Assembly (NCBI RefSeq): GCF_045679555.1
Contig: NC_092115.1
Location: forward strand, 39,689,728-39,753,727
Length of the DNA: 64,000 nucleotides
Direction of reading: 5' to 3'
DNA from: Salvelinus alpinus
Taxonomy: Eukaryota > Chordata > Actinopteri > Salmoniformes > Salmonidae
Shown: piece after piece, positions 1 through 11,123 of the stretch
How positions within the stretch are numbered: the first letter of the stretch is position 1
How the letters are laid out: each line of letters opens with the position of its first letter
The notes under the pieces: generated by a model
Told to the model about the DNA's origin: nothing
The model's input: only the letters and a program-made list of their open reading frames with translations
Databases searched by the model: none
Program-made: the position numbers and the translations under genes

Positions 1-460
1 TTGCCGTATCCACAATAACTTTCAACCTGGCATTTCTGCTTTCCACAACCCAAGTCGTGTTGATAACCTTACCAATGAAAGCAACGAAATTAACTTTTTT
101 CACTATTAAAGTGTCCTTTGACACAGCACATTCATGAGCGTAACATTTCTGATCAGGTCTTGAAACCATGCCAGGACCAGAAGAAACAACAGCCCCGACA
201 TTAGGTCTATTTAGTACAGGAGCAGCCATGGAAGCTCTATCATTCCGCACTGTAGTTACACCAATCTGTCTTAAAGCCTCTGCATACGATACATCATGAA
301 TGATTCTATATCTCTGAGCCTCTCTCTGCACCCTCCATCCACCAAATGCTGCAGTATGTTCCCCCCACAATTATAACACTTAACCTTCACATTGCTCCCG
401 CATTCACCGTAATCATGTTCCACTCCACACTTGGCACATCTTTTCTTTACACTGAACATC

Positions 461-1967
461 TTGACTTTTTCCACATTTTGTTACGTTACAGCCTTATTCT
501 GAAATTGATTACATAGATTTCCCCCCTCATCAATCTGCACACAATACCCCATAATGACAAAGCAATAACAGTTTTTTTTTTTTTTTTGCAAATGTATTAA
601 AAATTTGAAACGGAAATATGACATTTACATAACTATTCAGACCCTTTACTCAGTACTTTGTTGAAGCACCTTTGGCAGTGATTACAGCCTTGAGTCTTCT
701 TGGATATGACGCTACAAGCTTGGCACACCTGTATTTGGGGAGTTTCTCCCATTCTTCTTTGCAGATCCTCTCAAGCTCTGTCAGGTTGAATGGGGAGCAT
801 TACTGCACAGCTATTTTCAGGTCTCTACAGAGATGTTCGATCAGGTTCAAGTCCGGACTCTGGCTGGGCCACTCAAGGATATTCAGGGACTTGTCACGAA
901 GCCACTCCTGCATTCTCTTGGCTGTGTGCTTAGGGTCGTTGTCCTGTTGGACGGTGAACTGTTTCCCCAGTCTGAGGTCCAGAAAGCTCTAGAGCAGGTT
1001 TTCATCAATGATCTCTCTGTACTTTGCTCCGTTCATCTTTCCCTTGATCCTGACTAGCCCCCCAGTACCTGCTGCTGAAAAACATCCCCACAGCATGATG
1101 CTGCCACCACCATGCTTCACCGTAGGGATGGTGCCAGGTTTCCTCCAGACGTGACGCTTGGCATTCAGGCCAAAGAGTTCAATCTTGGTTTCATCAGACC
1201 AGAGAATCTTGTTTCTCATGGTCTGAGAGTCCTTTAGGTGCCTTTTGGCAAACTCCAAGCGGGCTGTCATGTGCTTTTTACTGAGGAGTAGCTTCCGTCT
1301 GGCCACTCTACCATAAAGGCCTGATTGGTGGAGTGCTGCAGAGATGGTTGTCCTTCTGAAAGGTTCTCCCGTCTCCACAGAGGAATTCTGGAGCTCTGTC
1401 AGAGTGATCATTGGGTTCTTGGTCACCTCCCTGACCCGAATGCTCAATTTGGTCAGGCGGACAGCTCTAGGAAGTCTTGGTGGTTCCAAACTTCTTCCAT
1501 TTAAGAATGATGGAGGCCGCTGTGTTCTTGGGGACTTTCAATGCTGCAGACATTTTTGGTACCATTCCCCAGATCTGTGCCTCGACACAATCCTGTCTCA
1601 GAGCTCTACGGACAATTCCTTCAACCTCATGGCTTGGTCTCGGGTGTGCCTTTACAAATCATATCCAATCAATTCAATTTACTACAGGTCGACTTCAATC
1701 AAATTGTAGAAACATCTCAAGGATGATCAATGGAAACAGGATGCACCTTAGCTCAATTTTGACTCTCATAGCAAAGGGTCTGAATACGTATGTAATAAGG
1801 TATTTCAGTTTTTTATTTTTAATACATTTGCAAAAATATCTAATAACCTGTTTTCACTTTGTCATTATGGGGTATTGTGTGTAGATTGATGAAGATTTTA
1901 GAATAAGGCTGTAATGTAACAAAATGTAGAAAAAGTCAAGGGGTCTGAATACTTTCCGAATGCACTG
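461..1967 (-). mobile_element. Tc1/mariner element, family with CAGTGCATTC ends, degenerate
   Basis: The right terminus ends GAATGCACTG, the inverted end of a salmonid Tc1 family. The left terminus has lost about 28 bp and starts inside the repeat at CTTGACTTTTTCC. The transposase is on the minus strand. 1489-989 encodes the HTH-like part, the first catalytic Asp block WSDETKIELFG and the KHGGGSIMLWGC motif. The rest of the domain (to about 672) is present only in other frames, so the gene is inactive. The element sits inside the CCHC region of an older LINE ORF1, separating one Cys knuckle from the next. Confidence 0.9.
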
Positions 1968-2160
1968 TGCATGTCCCATTGTTTGGCATTTAAAACACTG
2001 CAATGGGGATGGGACAAATTCTCTGACATTGAAACTAAGGAACTTTTCCAGGCAAAACCTTCTCAAACCTCAGCAGCACTGATAAGCTTTCATTTCTTTG
2101 ACCCTCTTTCCTACTGATCAACTTTTGGCCTCAATTACTCTGCCTCCTGTCGTGGAAAAT

Positions 2161-2724
2161 TGCAAGATTATGTTATAGTGCTTGTACGGTATATTATAAT
2201 CTTTGTATTGCATTAGAATGGTTGTGTTATTCGACAGAATGGAGTATTCTGTCGACTATTGTGTGTGTGTGTTCCACTGAGGAAGGGCCTCTATGAGATA
2301 GCACTGACAGAGGAGATTTACGATGTCTTTGGGTAATAAAGCCTAAAGAGCATTCCAGATAGTAAAGGTAATGTTTTTGTGCTATACCGTACCAGGGTGA
2401 GATGGGTTCCAGTAGGAGGGGGCCAGACACTGGTCTTTACAATGAGAACTGTTGACACAGCAGTAACTGTCTGCTATGTTTTATCGATATCTTTCATACA
2501 AATCTTAACCTTTGTGAACTGTTCCTAAGATCTGTGGTTCGTCATGTAAGTTGAGAGGGGTGGCTATAAAAGATCTTTGTATTCTTCTGTAGGGACTCTC
2601 AAAATTCATTATAGATAGTGAATTGTTGAAAGTCAAAGGCTAAAGCTTAAAGCTCATTAAAGATTAAGTTTAAGTATAACTCTGACTGGTGTGTAGTTTG
2701 TAACTCTCCTCATTTGGTAATACA
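2161..2724. mobile_element. Solo LTR with 7 bp target duplication
   Basis: This 564 bp block starts TGCAAGATT and ends GGTAATACA, so it has the TG...CA limits of an LTR. It is flanked on both sides by GGAAAAT (2154-2160 and 2725-2731). It interrupts the LINE ORF1 remnant between the RRM-like part and the first CCHC knuckle. No coding sequence or second LTR is present. It may be from an endogenous retrovirus or another LTR element; the family is not recognised. Confidence 0.65.
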
Positions 2725-5525
2725 GGAAAATGCCATCACACTCCATACACATTTTCTTTGATATCATATATGGACATAGATATTGGGACCCCAGTGATGA
2801 CTCCCTTCAACCTAGCATAAGCACCAGGGACATGGCTTTTAATCTTCTTCCCATTACGCTTTTCCATTTGCAGAATCTTCCCTTGCTGATCCTAGCTACC
2901 TCAAAATATTAACAATCTACCATTTCCAATGAACCGGGCTAATTTGACTTCACATATCTCTTTCTCAACAGCATTGGTTAGTCAGATCGGGTGTAAATGA
3001 GGCCCTGTGCTCTCATTAAACACCATCACCACTTTCCATTCCAACACATTATACTATTGCTTCCTACCTTGGCCCTCTTTATGGTTTCTTTACTAGATGC
3101 TACACTGCTTTCAGTATCATGATCTCTCTTCTTCATATGTCTTTCCACTACAGACCATTCCGGTCCTTGACCCTCATCCTCCCGCTCCATATAATCAGAA
3201 CTGACACCCATATTGTTAGCATTCCAGCACAGCTGTTGCTTCTCCAACCTTTTCTCCATTTCGTTCCTTACTACTTGCCGCCATTTCGGCTGTCAGACTT
3301 CCAAACTTCTCACACACCAACAACTTTTTCACCAAGTCGGATGTCCCACTCGTTAATTTTGCTTGAACTCGGTAGCTGAAGTCCTACTCGTTTCAAAATT
3401 GCCAGCCTGGAAGTACTGGAAATACTCGAGAATGCTTACCGTCCGGCCACTTGGCTTCCTCTCACCACCATATTTGGTAGTGAGTGGAAACGCCAACCGG
3501 ATGCTTTACATTTATACATCTGGTGAATTTTCTGTCTCATTGTTCTTTTTTAAATTTTTATTTTTAAATTTTTATTAACAACAAATCAATACAGAAAGTA
3601 CATAAGGGAACACAAGTATATATAGATTATATATAATGGACAATCGAGCTAGGGGGTACAATATCACATTACAATTACACAAGGACCTTAAGGGACATAC
3701 ATACACTTACAATTCTAACAGCTTTTTTGTTAGTAGAGTATTTAATAGTCTTAAAATAGAGTTCAATTTATTTTTGTAGGGTAAGAAAATGTGTTTTTTT
3801 GTTAGTAAATTTACATTTGTGTATATGAAATTTGGTCAAAAGAATAATGAAATTAATTACATAAAAATGTTTCAGCTTATTTTTATCGTATGTAAAGAAT
3901 CCAAGCAGTACATCTCTCCACAATAGTGTAACATCTTCATAAATGTGTTCAATTATAAATCTACTGATGTCTTGCCACAGTTTTCTTACATGTATACAAT
4001 GCCAAAAAATATGCAACACTGTTTCTGGGTGGTCATTACAAAAGGAGCAATTTGAGTTGATGTTTTCCTTAAACTTCTTCATATAGTGGTTGGCAGGATA
4101 ATATTTATGAATAATTTTAAAGGAAACCTCCTTAATTTTGTTAACAAGTAGGTATGTGTGTGGCAACATCCAAACTTTTTCCCAACAGATATTATCAATA
4201 AATCCATTCCAATAAGGCATGACATAAGGTATAGATACAACATCCTGTTGAAACAAGGTTCGTATCGCTCTGTTGTTGAATGGGCCAAAAGAGAAACAAA
4301 TCTTTCCTACTGATGAGTCAACAGGGTCAATAGAAGGTAGGCTCTGAGGGTCAGGTCTTGACACGTTCCTGAATAACAGAGCAACACCTGAGGGAATGGC
4401 GTCTAAAACAATTCCAAAATCTTTAGGTGTTACAGGGACCTTGTAAAGAGATAAGAATTCCTTATAACTGAGTAAAATACCCTCTGCATTTACCAGTTGG
4501 CTCACCAATAGGATATTATTTCAGAACCAATATTCTAAAAACAAAGAAGTATTTTTATACAATATATCCCGATTATTCCATATATAATATCCGTGTGGAG
4601 AAAAATTGTGTTTATAAATTAAGGACCATGACAAGAAAACCTGCCGATGAAAAGCAGAAAGTTTCACTGGAATTTTGTCAATATTATAATTGCACAACAA
4701 CATGAAGGCCACCAAAAGTAGAGAAGACATGATGAGGAATAAAATTCCAGATAGAAGTGGGTCTTCTTAGGAATTGTTTTATCCAATTGATCTTAAAAGT
4801 ATTATTTAAAGTAGTAAAGTCCAGAAAATTCAGTCCACCATTCTCATAAGTGTTCATTACAACAGTTTTCCTAATGTAATGGGTACAGTTTCTCCAAAGA
4901 AAGTTGAAAAGCATCTGGTCTATCTCCTTGCTTATTTTACTGTCAAGATATAAAGATGAGCGCCATATGTTAGTCTAGAGATACCTTCAGCCTTGGTTAT
5001 TAGGACTCTACCTTTTAAAGATAAGTCCCTCTGTAGCCATTGATTTAGCTTCTTCTGGGTATTTTTAATAAGAGGGTTAAAATTTAGTAAGCCTCTAGAC
5101 TTCTGATCCTTTGTAATGGTTATGCCTAACTATGTAAGTTCTTATTTTACTGGAATACCATAATATGAAGGTGTCACACAATATTTGACAGCTATGAGTT
5201 CACATTTATTAATGTTAAGGTATAGACCAGACGCTTTGGAAAAGGATTGTATCACATTGATCGATATGGGAATTTGGTTAGCGTCTTTCAGAAAAAGTGT
5301 AGTATCATCAGCCAGCTGGTTTATAATAATTTCTTTACCAGCTATGGAAATACCTTGTACAGGACTATTTTTTAAAGAATTTGCAAGAAGTTGGGTGATT
5401 AATAAAAACAGATACGGGGAGATAGGACAACCTTGCCTAAATCCTCTCTTTAACTCAAATCTAGGTGAGGTGCCATATTTCAATTTGATAGAGCTGTTAC
5501 CATTTGCATAGAGAGTCTTAATAGC

Positions 5526-5952
5526 TGTCACGCCCTGGCCTTAGTATTCTTTGTTTTCTTTATTATTTTAGTTAGGTCAGGGTGTGACATGGGAAGTTTG
5601 TGTGTTTTGTCTAGTTTAGGGTGTGTGTATTGTTAGGGGGTTTTGTATAGTGTATGGGGTTATGTTCAGGAGAGAGGTCTAGGAAAGTCTATGGTTGCCT
5701 GGTTTGGTTCTCAATCAGAGACAGCTGGTTATTGTTGTCTCTGATTGGGAGCCATATTTAAGGCAGCCATAGGCTTTAGGTGATTGTGGGTAATTGTCTA
5801 TGTTCTATGTTGCATGTGTGCACTTAGTTCGTTTTAGCTTCACGTTTGTTTGTTGTTCGTTTATAAGTGTTTGTTTTTTCTTCATTAAAAGAAGATGGCT
5901 TTCTTTCACGCTGCACCTTGGTCCACTCATTCACCCATAGACGATCGTGACA
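5526..5952 (+). repeat. 5' LTR of the non-autonomous LTR element
   Basis: The 427 bp LTR starts TGTCACGCCC and ends CGATCGTGACA, with short inverted ends TGTCACG/CGTGACA. It is nearly identical to the two halves of the 3' LTR at 8472-8743 and 9322-9481, so the insertion is fairly recent. An ATG at 5895, inside the LTR, opens the first reading frame. Confidence 0.88.
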
Positions 5953-6359
5953 GAATTACCCACCAAACCCGGACCAAGCAGCGTGTTAAGCAGCAACAGG
6001 AGCAACCTACTAAGGATTTCTGGACATGGGAGGAGATACTGGATGGTAAGGGACCTTGGGCTCAGCCTGGAGAATATCGCCGCCCTCGTGAAGAGCTGGA
6101 GGCAGCTAAAGCCGAGAGGCGGCGGTATGAGGAGGCAGCAAGGAAACAGGAGCAAAGACAAGACTACACTACGTGGGAGGAGATCGACAGGTGGGCGATA
6201 GACCCAGGGAGAATGCCGGAGCCCGCCTGGGATTCTCTGGCGCAGTGCGAGGAGGGATACCGGCGAATGGAGGCAGCACGACGACGCGGTAGGAAGCCTG
6301 TGAGTCCCCCCAAAAATGTATTGGGGGGGGCTAAAAGGGAGTGTGGCGAAGTCAGGTAG
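5895..6359 (+). CDS. ORF A of the LTR element: charged 154-residue protein
   Basis: The frame starts in the LTR with MAFFHAAPW and reads through into the interior. It holds two WTWEE/TTWEE-type motifs (near residues 42 and 92) and an Arg/Glu-rich stretch likely to be helical (RREELEAAKAERRRYEEAARKQ region). It has no Cys-His knuckle. It stops at TAG 6357-6359. The proline-rich reading continues in another frame from about 6436, so this may be the N-terminus of one longer protein broken by mutation. The role is unknown; its position corresponds to gag, but I see no gag homology. Confidence 0.45.
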   Translation: MAFFHAAPWSTHSPIDDRDRITHQTRTKQRVKQQQEQPTKDFWTWEEILDGKGPWAQPGEYRRPREELEAAKAERRRYEEAARKQEQRQDYTTWEEIDRWAIDPGRMPEPAWDSLAQCEEGYRRMEAARRRGRKPVSPPKNVLGGAKRECGEVR

Positions 6360-6435
6360 GAGACCTGCGCCTACTCCCTGTACTTACCGTGGAGAGCGAG
6401 AGTAAGGGCAGACACCGTGTTACGCAGTAGAGCGC

Positions 6436-8395
6436 ATGGTGTCTCCTGTACGTGTTCATAGCCCGGTGCGGGTTATTCCACCTCCCCGCACTGGCAGGGC
6501 TAGATTGGGCATTGAGCCAGGTGCCATGAAGCCGGCTCAACGCGTCTGGTCTCCAGTGCGTCTCCTCGGGCCGGCATACATGGCACCAGCCTTACGCATG
6601 GTGTCCCCGGTTCGCCTACATAGCCCGGTGCGGGTTATTCCACCTCCCCGCACTGGTCGGGCGACGGGGAGCATACAACCAGGTAAGGTTGGGCAGGCTC
6701 AGTGCTCAAGGGAGCCAGTACGCCTGCACGGTCCGGTATTTCCGGCGCTACCTCCCCGCCCCAGCCCAGTACCACCAGTGTCTACACCACGCACCAGGCT
6801 TCCTGTGCGTCTCCAGAGCCCTGATCCTCCTCCACGCACTAGCCCTATGGTGCGTGTCTCCAGCCCATTACCACCAGTGCCTACACCACGCACCAAGCCT
6901 CCTGTGTGTCCCCAGAGTCCTGTGCGTCCTGTTGCTGCTCCCCGCACTAGCCCTGAGATGCGTGTCCCCAGCCCGGTACCACCAGTGCCGGCACCACGCA
7001 CTAGGCCTAATGTGCGTCTCCAGGGTCCAGTATGCCCTGTTCCTTCTCCCCGCACTAGCCCTGAGATGCGTGTCACCCGGCCAGGTACCACCAGTTCCGG
7101 CACCACGCACCAGGCATACAGTGCGCCTCAGCCGGCCAGAGCTGCCCGTCTGCAAGGCACCGTCAGAGCTGCCCGTCTGCCAAGCACCGTCAGAGCTGCC
7201 CGTCTGCCAAGCACCGTCAGAGCTTACCGTCTGCCAAGCACCGTCAGAGCTGCCCGTCTGCCAAGCACCGTCAGAGCTGCCCGTCTGCCAAGCACCGTCA
7301 GAGCTGCCCGTCTGCCAAGCACCGTCTGAGCTGCCCGTCTGCCAAGCACCGTCTGAGCTGCCCGTCTGCCAAGCACCGTCTGAGCCGCCCGTCTGTCCCG
7401 AGCCGTCAGAGCCGCCCGTCTGTCCCGAGCCGTCAAAGCCGCCCGTCTGTCCCGAGCCGTCTGAGCCGCCCGTCTGTCCCGAGCCGTCTGAGCCGCCCGT
7501 CTGTCCCGAGCCGTCTGAGCCGCCCGTCTGTCCCGAGCCGTCAGAGCCGCCCGTCTGTCCCGAGCCGTCAGAGCCGCCCGTCTGTCCCGAGCCGTCAGAG
7601 CCGCCCGTCTGTCCCGAACCGTCAGAGCCGCCCGTCTGTCCCGAGCCGCTAGAGCCGTCCGCCAGACAGGATCAGCCCGAGCCGTCCGCCAGACAGGATC
7701 AGCCCGAGCCGTCCGCCAGACAGGATCAGCCCGAGCCGTCCGCCAGACAGGATCAGCCCGAGCCGTCCGCCAGACAGGATCAGCCCGAGCCGTCCGCCAG
7801 ACAGGATCAGCCCGAGCCGTCCGCCAGCCAGGATCAGCCCGAGCCGTCCGCCAGCCAGGATCAGCCAGAGCCGCCCGCCAGCCATGAGCAGCCAGAGCCG
7901 CCTGCCAGCCATGAGCAGCCAGAGCCGCCCGCCAGCCATGAGCAGCCAGAGCCGCCCGCCAGCCATGAGCAGCCAGAGCCGCCCGCCAGCCATGAGCAGC
8001 CAGAGCCGCCCGCCAGCCATGAGCAGCCAGAGCCGCCCGCCAGCCATGAGCAGCCAGAGTCGCCCGCCAGCCATGAGCAGCCAGAGTCGCCCGCCAGCCA
8101 TGAGCAGCCAGAGTCGCCCGCCAGCCATGAGCAGCCAGAGTCGCCCGCCAGCCATGAGCAGCCAGAGTCGCCCGCCAGCCATGAGCAGCCAGAGTCGCCC
8201 GCCAGCCATGAGCAGCCAGAGTCGCCCGCCAGCCATGAGCAGCCAGAGTCGCCCGCTAGCCATGAGCAGCCAGAGTCGCCCGCCAGCCATGAGCAGCCAG
8301 AGTCGCCCGCCAGCCAGGATCTACCAGAGCCTCCAAAGCGGGTATTGACAATGGTGGAGTGGGGGCCACGTCCCGCACCCGAGCCGCCGCCATAA
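6436..8395 (+). CDS. Proline-rich, 9-residue-repeat protein of the LTR element (one frame change near 7080)
   Basis: From 6436 one frame encodes a Pro/Arg-rich region with repeated PPPRT and PAPRT motifs. Near 7080 the same style of sequence moves to the frame that is open from 6689 to the TAA at 8393-8395. That frame then runs through successive 9-residue repeats, all 27 bp long. The blocks are about 9 of SELPVCQAP, 10 of SEPPVCPEP, 8 of EPSARQDQP or EPSASQDQP, 7 of EPPASHEQP and 10 of ESPASHEQP. It ends with a short unique tail (LPEPPKRVLTMVEWGPRP). The composition predicts a disordered protein with a Cys in two block types. No family is recognised. Repeat homogeneity shows recent expansion, so length should vary among copies. 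Confidence 0.55.
7135..8330. repeat. 27 bp tandem repeat arrays in five blocks
   Basis: The DNA is a run of 27 bp units whose sequence changes stepwise. Units containing GCCCGTCTGCCAAGCACC come first (about 7140-7380), then GCCCGTCTGTCCCGAGCC units (to 7650), GCCAGACAGGATCAG units (to 7860) and GCCAGCCATGAGCAG units (to 8315). The shared period and the shared GCC/GAGCC core suggest that all blocks came from one unit. Several frames are stop-free on both strands purely because of this periodicity. Confidence 0.95.
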
Positions 8396-8471
8396 TAAGG
8401 TCCACCCCGGACCCTCCCCTTCAATGTCAGGTTGTGCGGTCGGAGTCCGCACCTTTGGGGGGGGGGGGTAC

Positions 8472-9481
8472 TGTCACGCCCTGGCCTTAGTATTCTTTGT
8501 TTTCTTTATTATTTTAGTTAGGTCAGGGTGTGACATGGGAAGTTTGTGTGTTTTGTCTAGTTTAGGGTGTGTGTATTGTTTAGGGGGTTTTGTATAGTGT
8601 ATGGGGTTGTGTTCAGGAGAGAGGTCTAGGAAAGTCTATGGTTGCCTGGTTTGGTTCTCAATCAGAGACAGCTGGTTATTGTTGTCTCTGATTGGGAGAC
8701 ATATTTAAGGCAGCCATAGGCTTTAGGTGATTGTGGGTAATTGTGTCATGTTTTGTCATTGATTATCATGTCTTGTCCCTGTGCTTCCCTTCTATTCGTT
8801 TCCCTCTGCTGGTCTTATTAGGTTCTTTCCCTCTTTCTATCCCTCTCTCTCCCCCTCCCTCTCTCCCTCTCTCGCTCTCTCTCTCTATCGTTCCGTTCCT
8901 GCTCCCAGCTGTTCCTCATTCTCCTAACTACCTCATTTACCCTTTCACACCTGTCCCCTATTTTGCCCTCTGATTAGAGTCCCTATTTCGCCCTCTGTTT
9001 TCCGCTTCTGTCCTTGTCGGATCCTTGTTTGATGTTTGCTGTTCTGTGTCCTTGTTCCGCCCTGTCGTGTTTTTGCCTTCTTCAGATGCTGCGTGTGAGC
9101 AGGTGTCTATGTCAGCTACGGCCTGTGCCTTCCCGAAGCGACCTGCAGTCTGTGGCCGCGTCTCCAGTCGTTCCTCTCTACTGACGAGAGGATTTCAGTT
9201 TTCCTGTTTTGGATTTACCTAAGATAATATCCAGGAGTATCGGTTTTTGTTTAAGACTGGAATAAAGACTCTGTTTCTATTAAGTCACTTTTGGGTCCTC
9301 ATTCACCAGCATAACAAATTGTCTATGTTCTATGTTGCATGTGTGCACTTAGTTCGTTTTAGCTTCACGGTCGTTTGTTTGTTGTTCGTTTATAAGTGTT
9401 TGTTTTTTCTTCATTAAAAGAAGATGGCTTTCTTTCACGCTGCGCCTTGGTCCACTCATTCACCCATAGACGATCGTGACA
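8472..9481 (+). repeat. 3' LTR of the LTR element, interrupted by a solo LTR
   Basis: 8472-8743 and 9322-9481 together give about 432 bp that match the 5' LTR. Between them lie a foreign 573 bp LTR and one copy of its target duplication. Confidence 0.88.
8744..9316 (+). mobile_element. Nested solo LTR, 573 bp, 5 bp target duplication
   Basis: The block starts TGTCATGTTTTGTC and ends CACCAGCATAACA. AATTG is repeated on both sides (8739-8743 and 9317-9321). The flanking halves rejoin exactly as in the intact 5' LTR, which proves an insertion. It has a CT-rich middle (about 8820-8890) and an AATAAA signal near 9262. Its ends resemble Ty3/Gypsy LTRs of fish, but the family is unrelated to the host LTR. 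Confidence 0.88.
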
Positions 9482-11123
9482 ATAGCCTTACAGAAAAAAT
9501 CCCCAAAGCCAAGTCTCTCAAGGGAGTGGAAGAGAAACTGATGCTCTACTGTGTCAAATGCTTTATAAAAATCTAAAAATAATATGAAGCTATCCTCAGT
9601 TATTAGGTCTGAGTAGTCAAGTATGTCTAATACTAGTCTGACATTGTTAGAAATATGTCTGTTTCTCATGAAGCCAGACTGTGTTTCATCAATGATTGCA
9701 TCCAGGACTTCTTTAATTATTTTTGCAAGTAGTAAGGCTAATATCTTATAGTCATTATTAAGAAGACAAATTGGACGCCAGTTATCGATGAGCAGCACTT
9801 CTTTGTTAGGCTTAGGTATCAGTGTTATTAACCCCTGACTCATTGTAGGAGGGAGAACATTGTTTTTAATACTCTCTAAAAATACTTCAAATAGGAAGGG
9901 AGCTATTTGTTCAGAAAATAATTTGTAAAATTCTGATGTAATTCCATCAACACCTGGTGATTTATTGTTCTTTAGATGTTTGATAGACTCTATAATCTCT
10001 TCAACTTTGATGGGTTCATCAAACTGTTTAGATTCTATATCACTGATAGAGTGAACATTATTCAGTGAGTTAAAAAACATATCTGTGGATTCCTGACAGT
10101 ACGTAGAGCTATACAATTTTCTGTAAAAATTGCTACAGTATTTAGTGATTATTTTTTGGTCATCTGTAATAACACCATCAATGTTTAATTTATGGATAGT
10201 GTTATTTTTAGAGTGAAATTTCTCAAGTCTAAAGAAATAGGATGAATTCTGTTCTCCCTCCTCAATCCATTTTTTCCTAGATCTAATAAAGGCTCCTTCT
10301 GCTTTTAATCTATATATATTATCCAGTTTATTTTGTAACTCAATTAGTTCCATCTTCTCCTCCCCCGAGAGGCCGGCTGGGGACCTCTGAGAAAGGGAAG
10401 TTATCTTAACGATCACCTTTTCCTCCTCAGCTCTTCTGGTCTTAGCAAGATTACTACCATATTTTCTAAGGTATTTGGACACCTCAAATTTAAAGAGCTC
10501 CCAGTTCTTGCAATAAGATTTTTCTTCACAAGCCCTTTCCCAAAAGTGTGACAGCAGATCTTTAACCTCAAATGTAACTATATCATTATTTAATAATGAG
10601 CTATTTAGCTTCCAGTAAGATGCTCTGCCAAGGTTAGTATCAGGGGTAAATATTTTGATATCAATGTAAATGGCCCTATGGTCTGTGAGGGGAGTAGTAC
10701 AGATATTTGTAGTAACACACTCACTATCAATACATTTGGATATAAGCCAAAAATCTATTCTGGATTGTCTGGAACCTGTTTTGTTACTCCAAGTGAATGA
10801 TCTGTCGGCCGGAAACCTCTCTCTCCATATATCAGTAAGATCAAACTTTTCCATAAAAAGTATTAAACCCAAATTCTGATTGGTTGGTCTACCTGGGGGC
10901 CATCTATCAGTTGAATTATCTATTGTAATGTTAAAGTCCCCTCCTATCAATACTAACGAATTGGGAAATTTAGATAACCAATGAAGTATATGTTTCTCTA
11001 TAGATTCAAGCAATTCATCATTCTCATGTTTGGTGTTGTACCCGTAGAAGTTTACAGTAATGAGCGTAATGTCATTGTAACTGATCACAGGACAAATAAA
11101 GTGACCCAAGGTCTCATTGTTCT

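Larger units (their letters stand above)
1..3533 (-). mobile_element. Non-LTR retrotransposon ORF1 (CCHC gag-like), broken remnant
   Basis: Read on the minus strand, the pieces of one ORF1 follow in order. A charged N-terminal part lies at 3259-3026. An RRM/gag-like stretch (GAYARLKGVITGVP) lies at about 2880-2735. REFVPSPLQCFKCQTMGH lies at about 2025-1970, and KKRCAKCGVEHDYGECG followed by VKCYNCGG at 455-355. The Cys/His spacing is that of tandem CCHC knuckles found in the ORF1 of several non-LTR clades. The frame is broken in several places, so this is a dead copy. A Tc1 element (461-1967), a solo LTR (2161-2724) and an L1-type LINE (from 3547) cut it up; the pre-insertion sequence resumes at 11124. 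Its ORF2 would lie beyond position 1. I cannot assign the clade by eye. Confidence 0.7.
5526..9481 (+). mobile_element. Non-autonomous LTR retrotransposon with repeat-coding ORF and no pol
   Basis: Two LTRs (5526-5952 and 8472-9481, the second carrying a nested insertion) start TGTCACGCCC and end CGATCGTGACA. The whole element is bounded by ATAGC on both sides (5521-5525 and 9482-9486). The interior has a charged N-terminal coding region, a proline-rich coding region and long arrays of 27 bp repeats. A G-run polypurine tract (8457-8469) lies directly before the 3' LTR. No protease, reverse transcriptase, RNase H or integrase motif is visible in any frame, so movement would need enzymes supplied by another element. 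The insertion joins KAI to KTL in the L1 reverse transcriptase it interrupts. Confidence 0.85.
3547..11110 (-). mobile_element. L1-type LINE, 5'-truncated, 13 bp target duplication, split by an LTR element
   Basis: A minus-strand ORF2 enters at 11109 inside the endonuclease domain (GGDFNITIDNS, LTDHRAIYIDI) and continues into the reverse transcriptase (GVDGITSEFYKLF, LIPKPN, WRPICLLNNDYKI, FLDFYKAFD). It is cut at 9482 by the LTR element and resumes at 5525 (KTLYANG, RGFRQGCPISPYLF, QLADDTTLF, the last being the catalytic Asp pair). The C-terminal part runs to 3768, and the A-rich 3' end appears as T-runs at 3546-3575. Both sides carry GTCTCATTGTTCT (3534-3546 and 11111-11123), a clean target-site duplication. 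Frameshifts occur in the C-terminal third (4508-5140). Target: the older LINE just upstream of sirt6. Confidence 0.88.

Noticed and set aside
5895-6359. ORF A considered as a normal retroviral-type gag
   Set aside because: No capsid-like or Cys-His knuckle motif is visible; kept only as an unassigned ORF.
7135-8330. Regular 27 bp repeats considered as a CRISPR-like array
   Set aside because: The units are contiguous, with no unique spacers, lie inside a eukaryotic LTR element and keep a reading frame.
6689-8395. Long 568-codon frame considered as a host gene
   Set aside because: It lies wholly between two matching LTRs with a target duplication, and has no splice sites or host promoter; it belongs to the mobile element.
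7649-8424. Antisense open frames of 187-213 codons across the repeat arrays
   Set aside because: They are stop-free only because a 27 bp period without stops in one frame repeats; there is no independent support.
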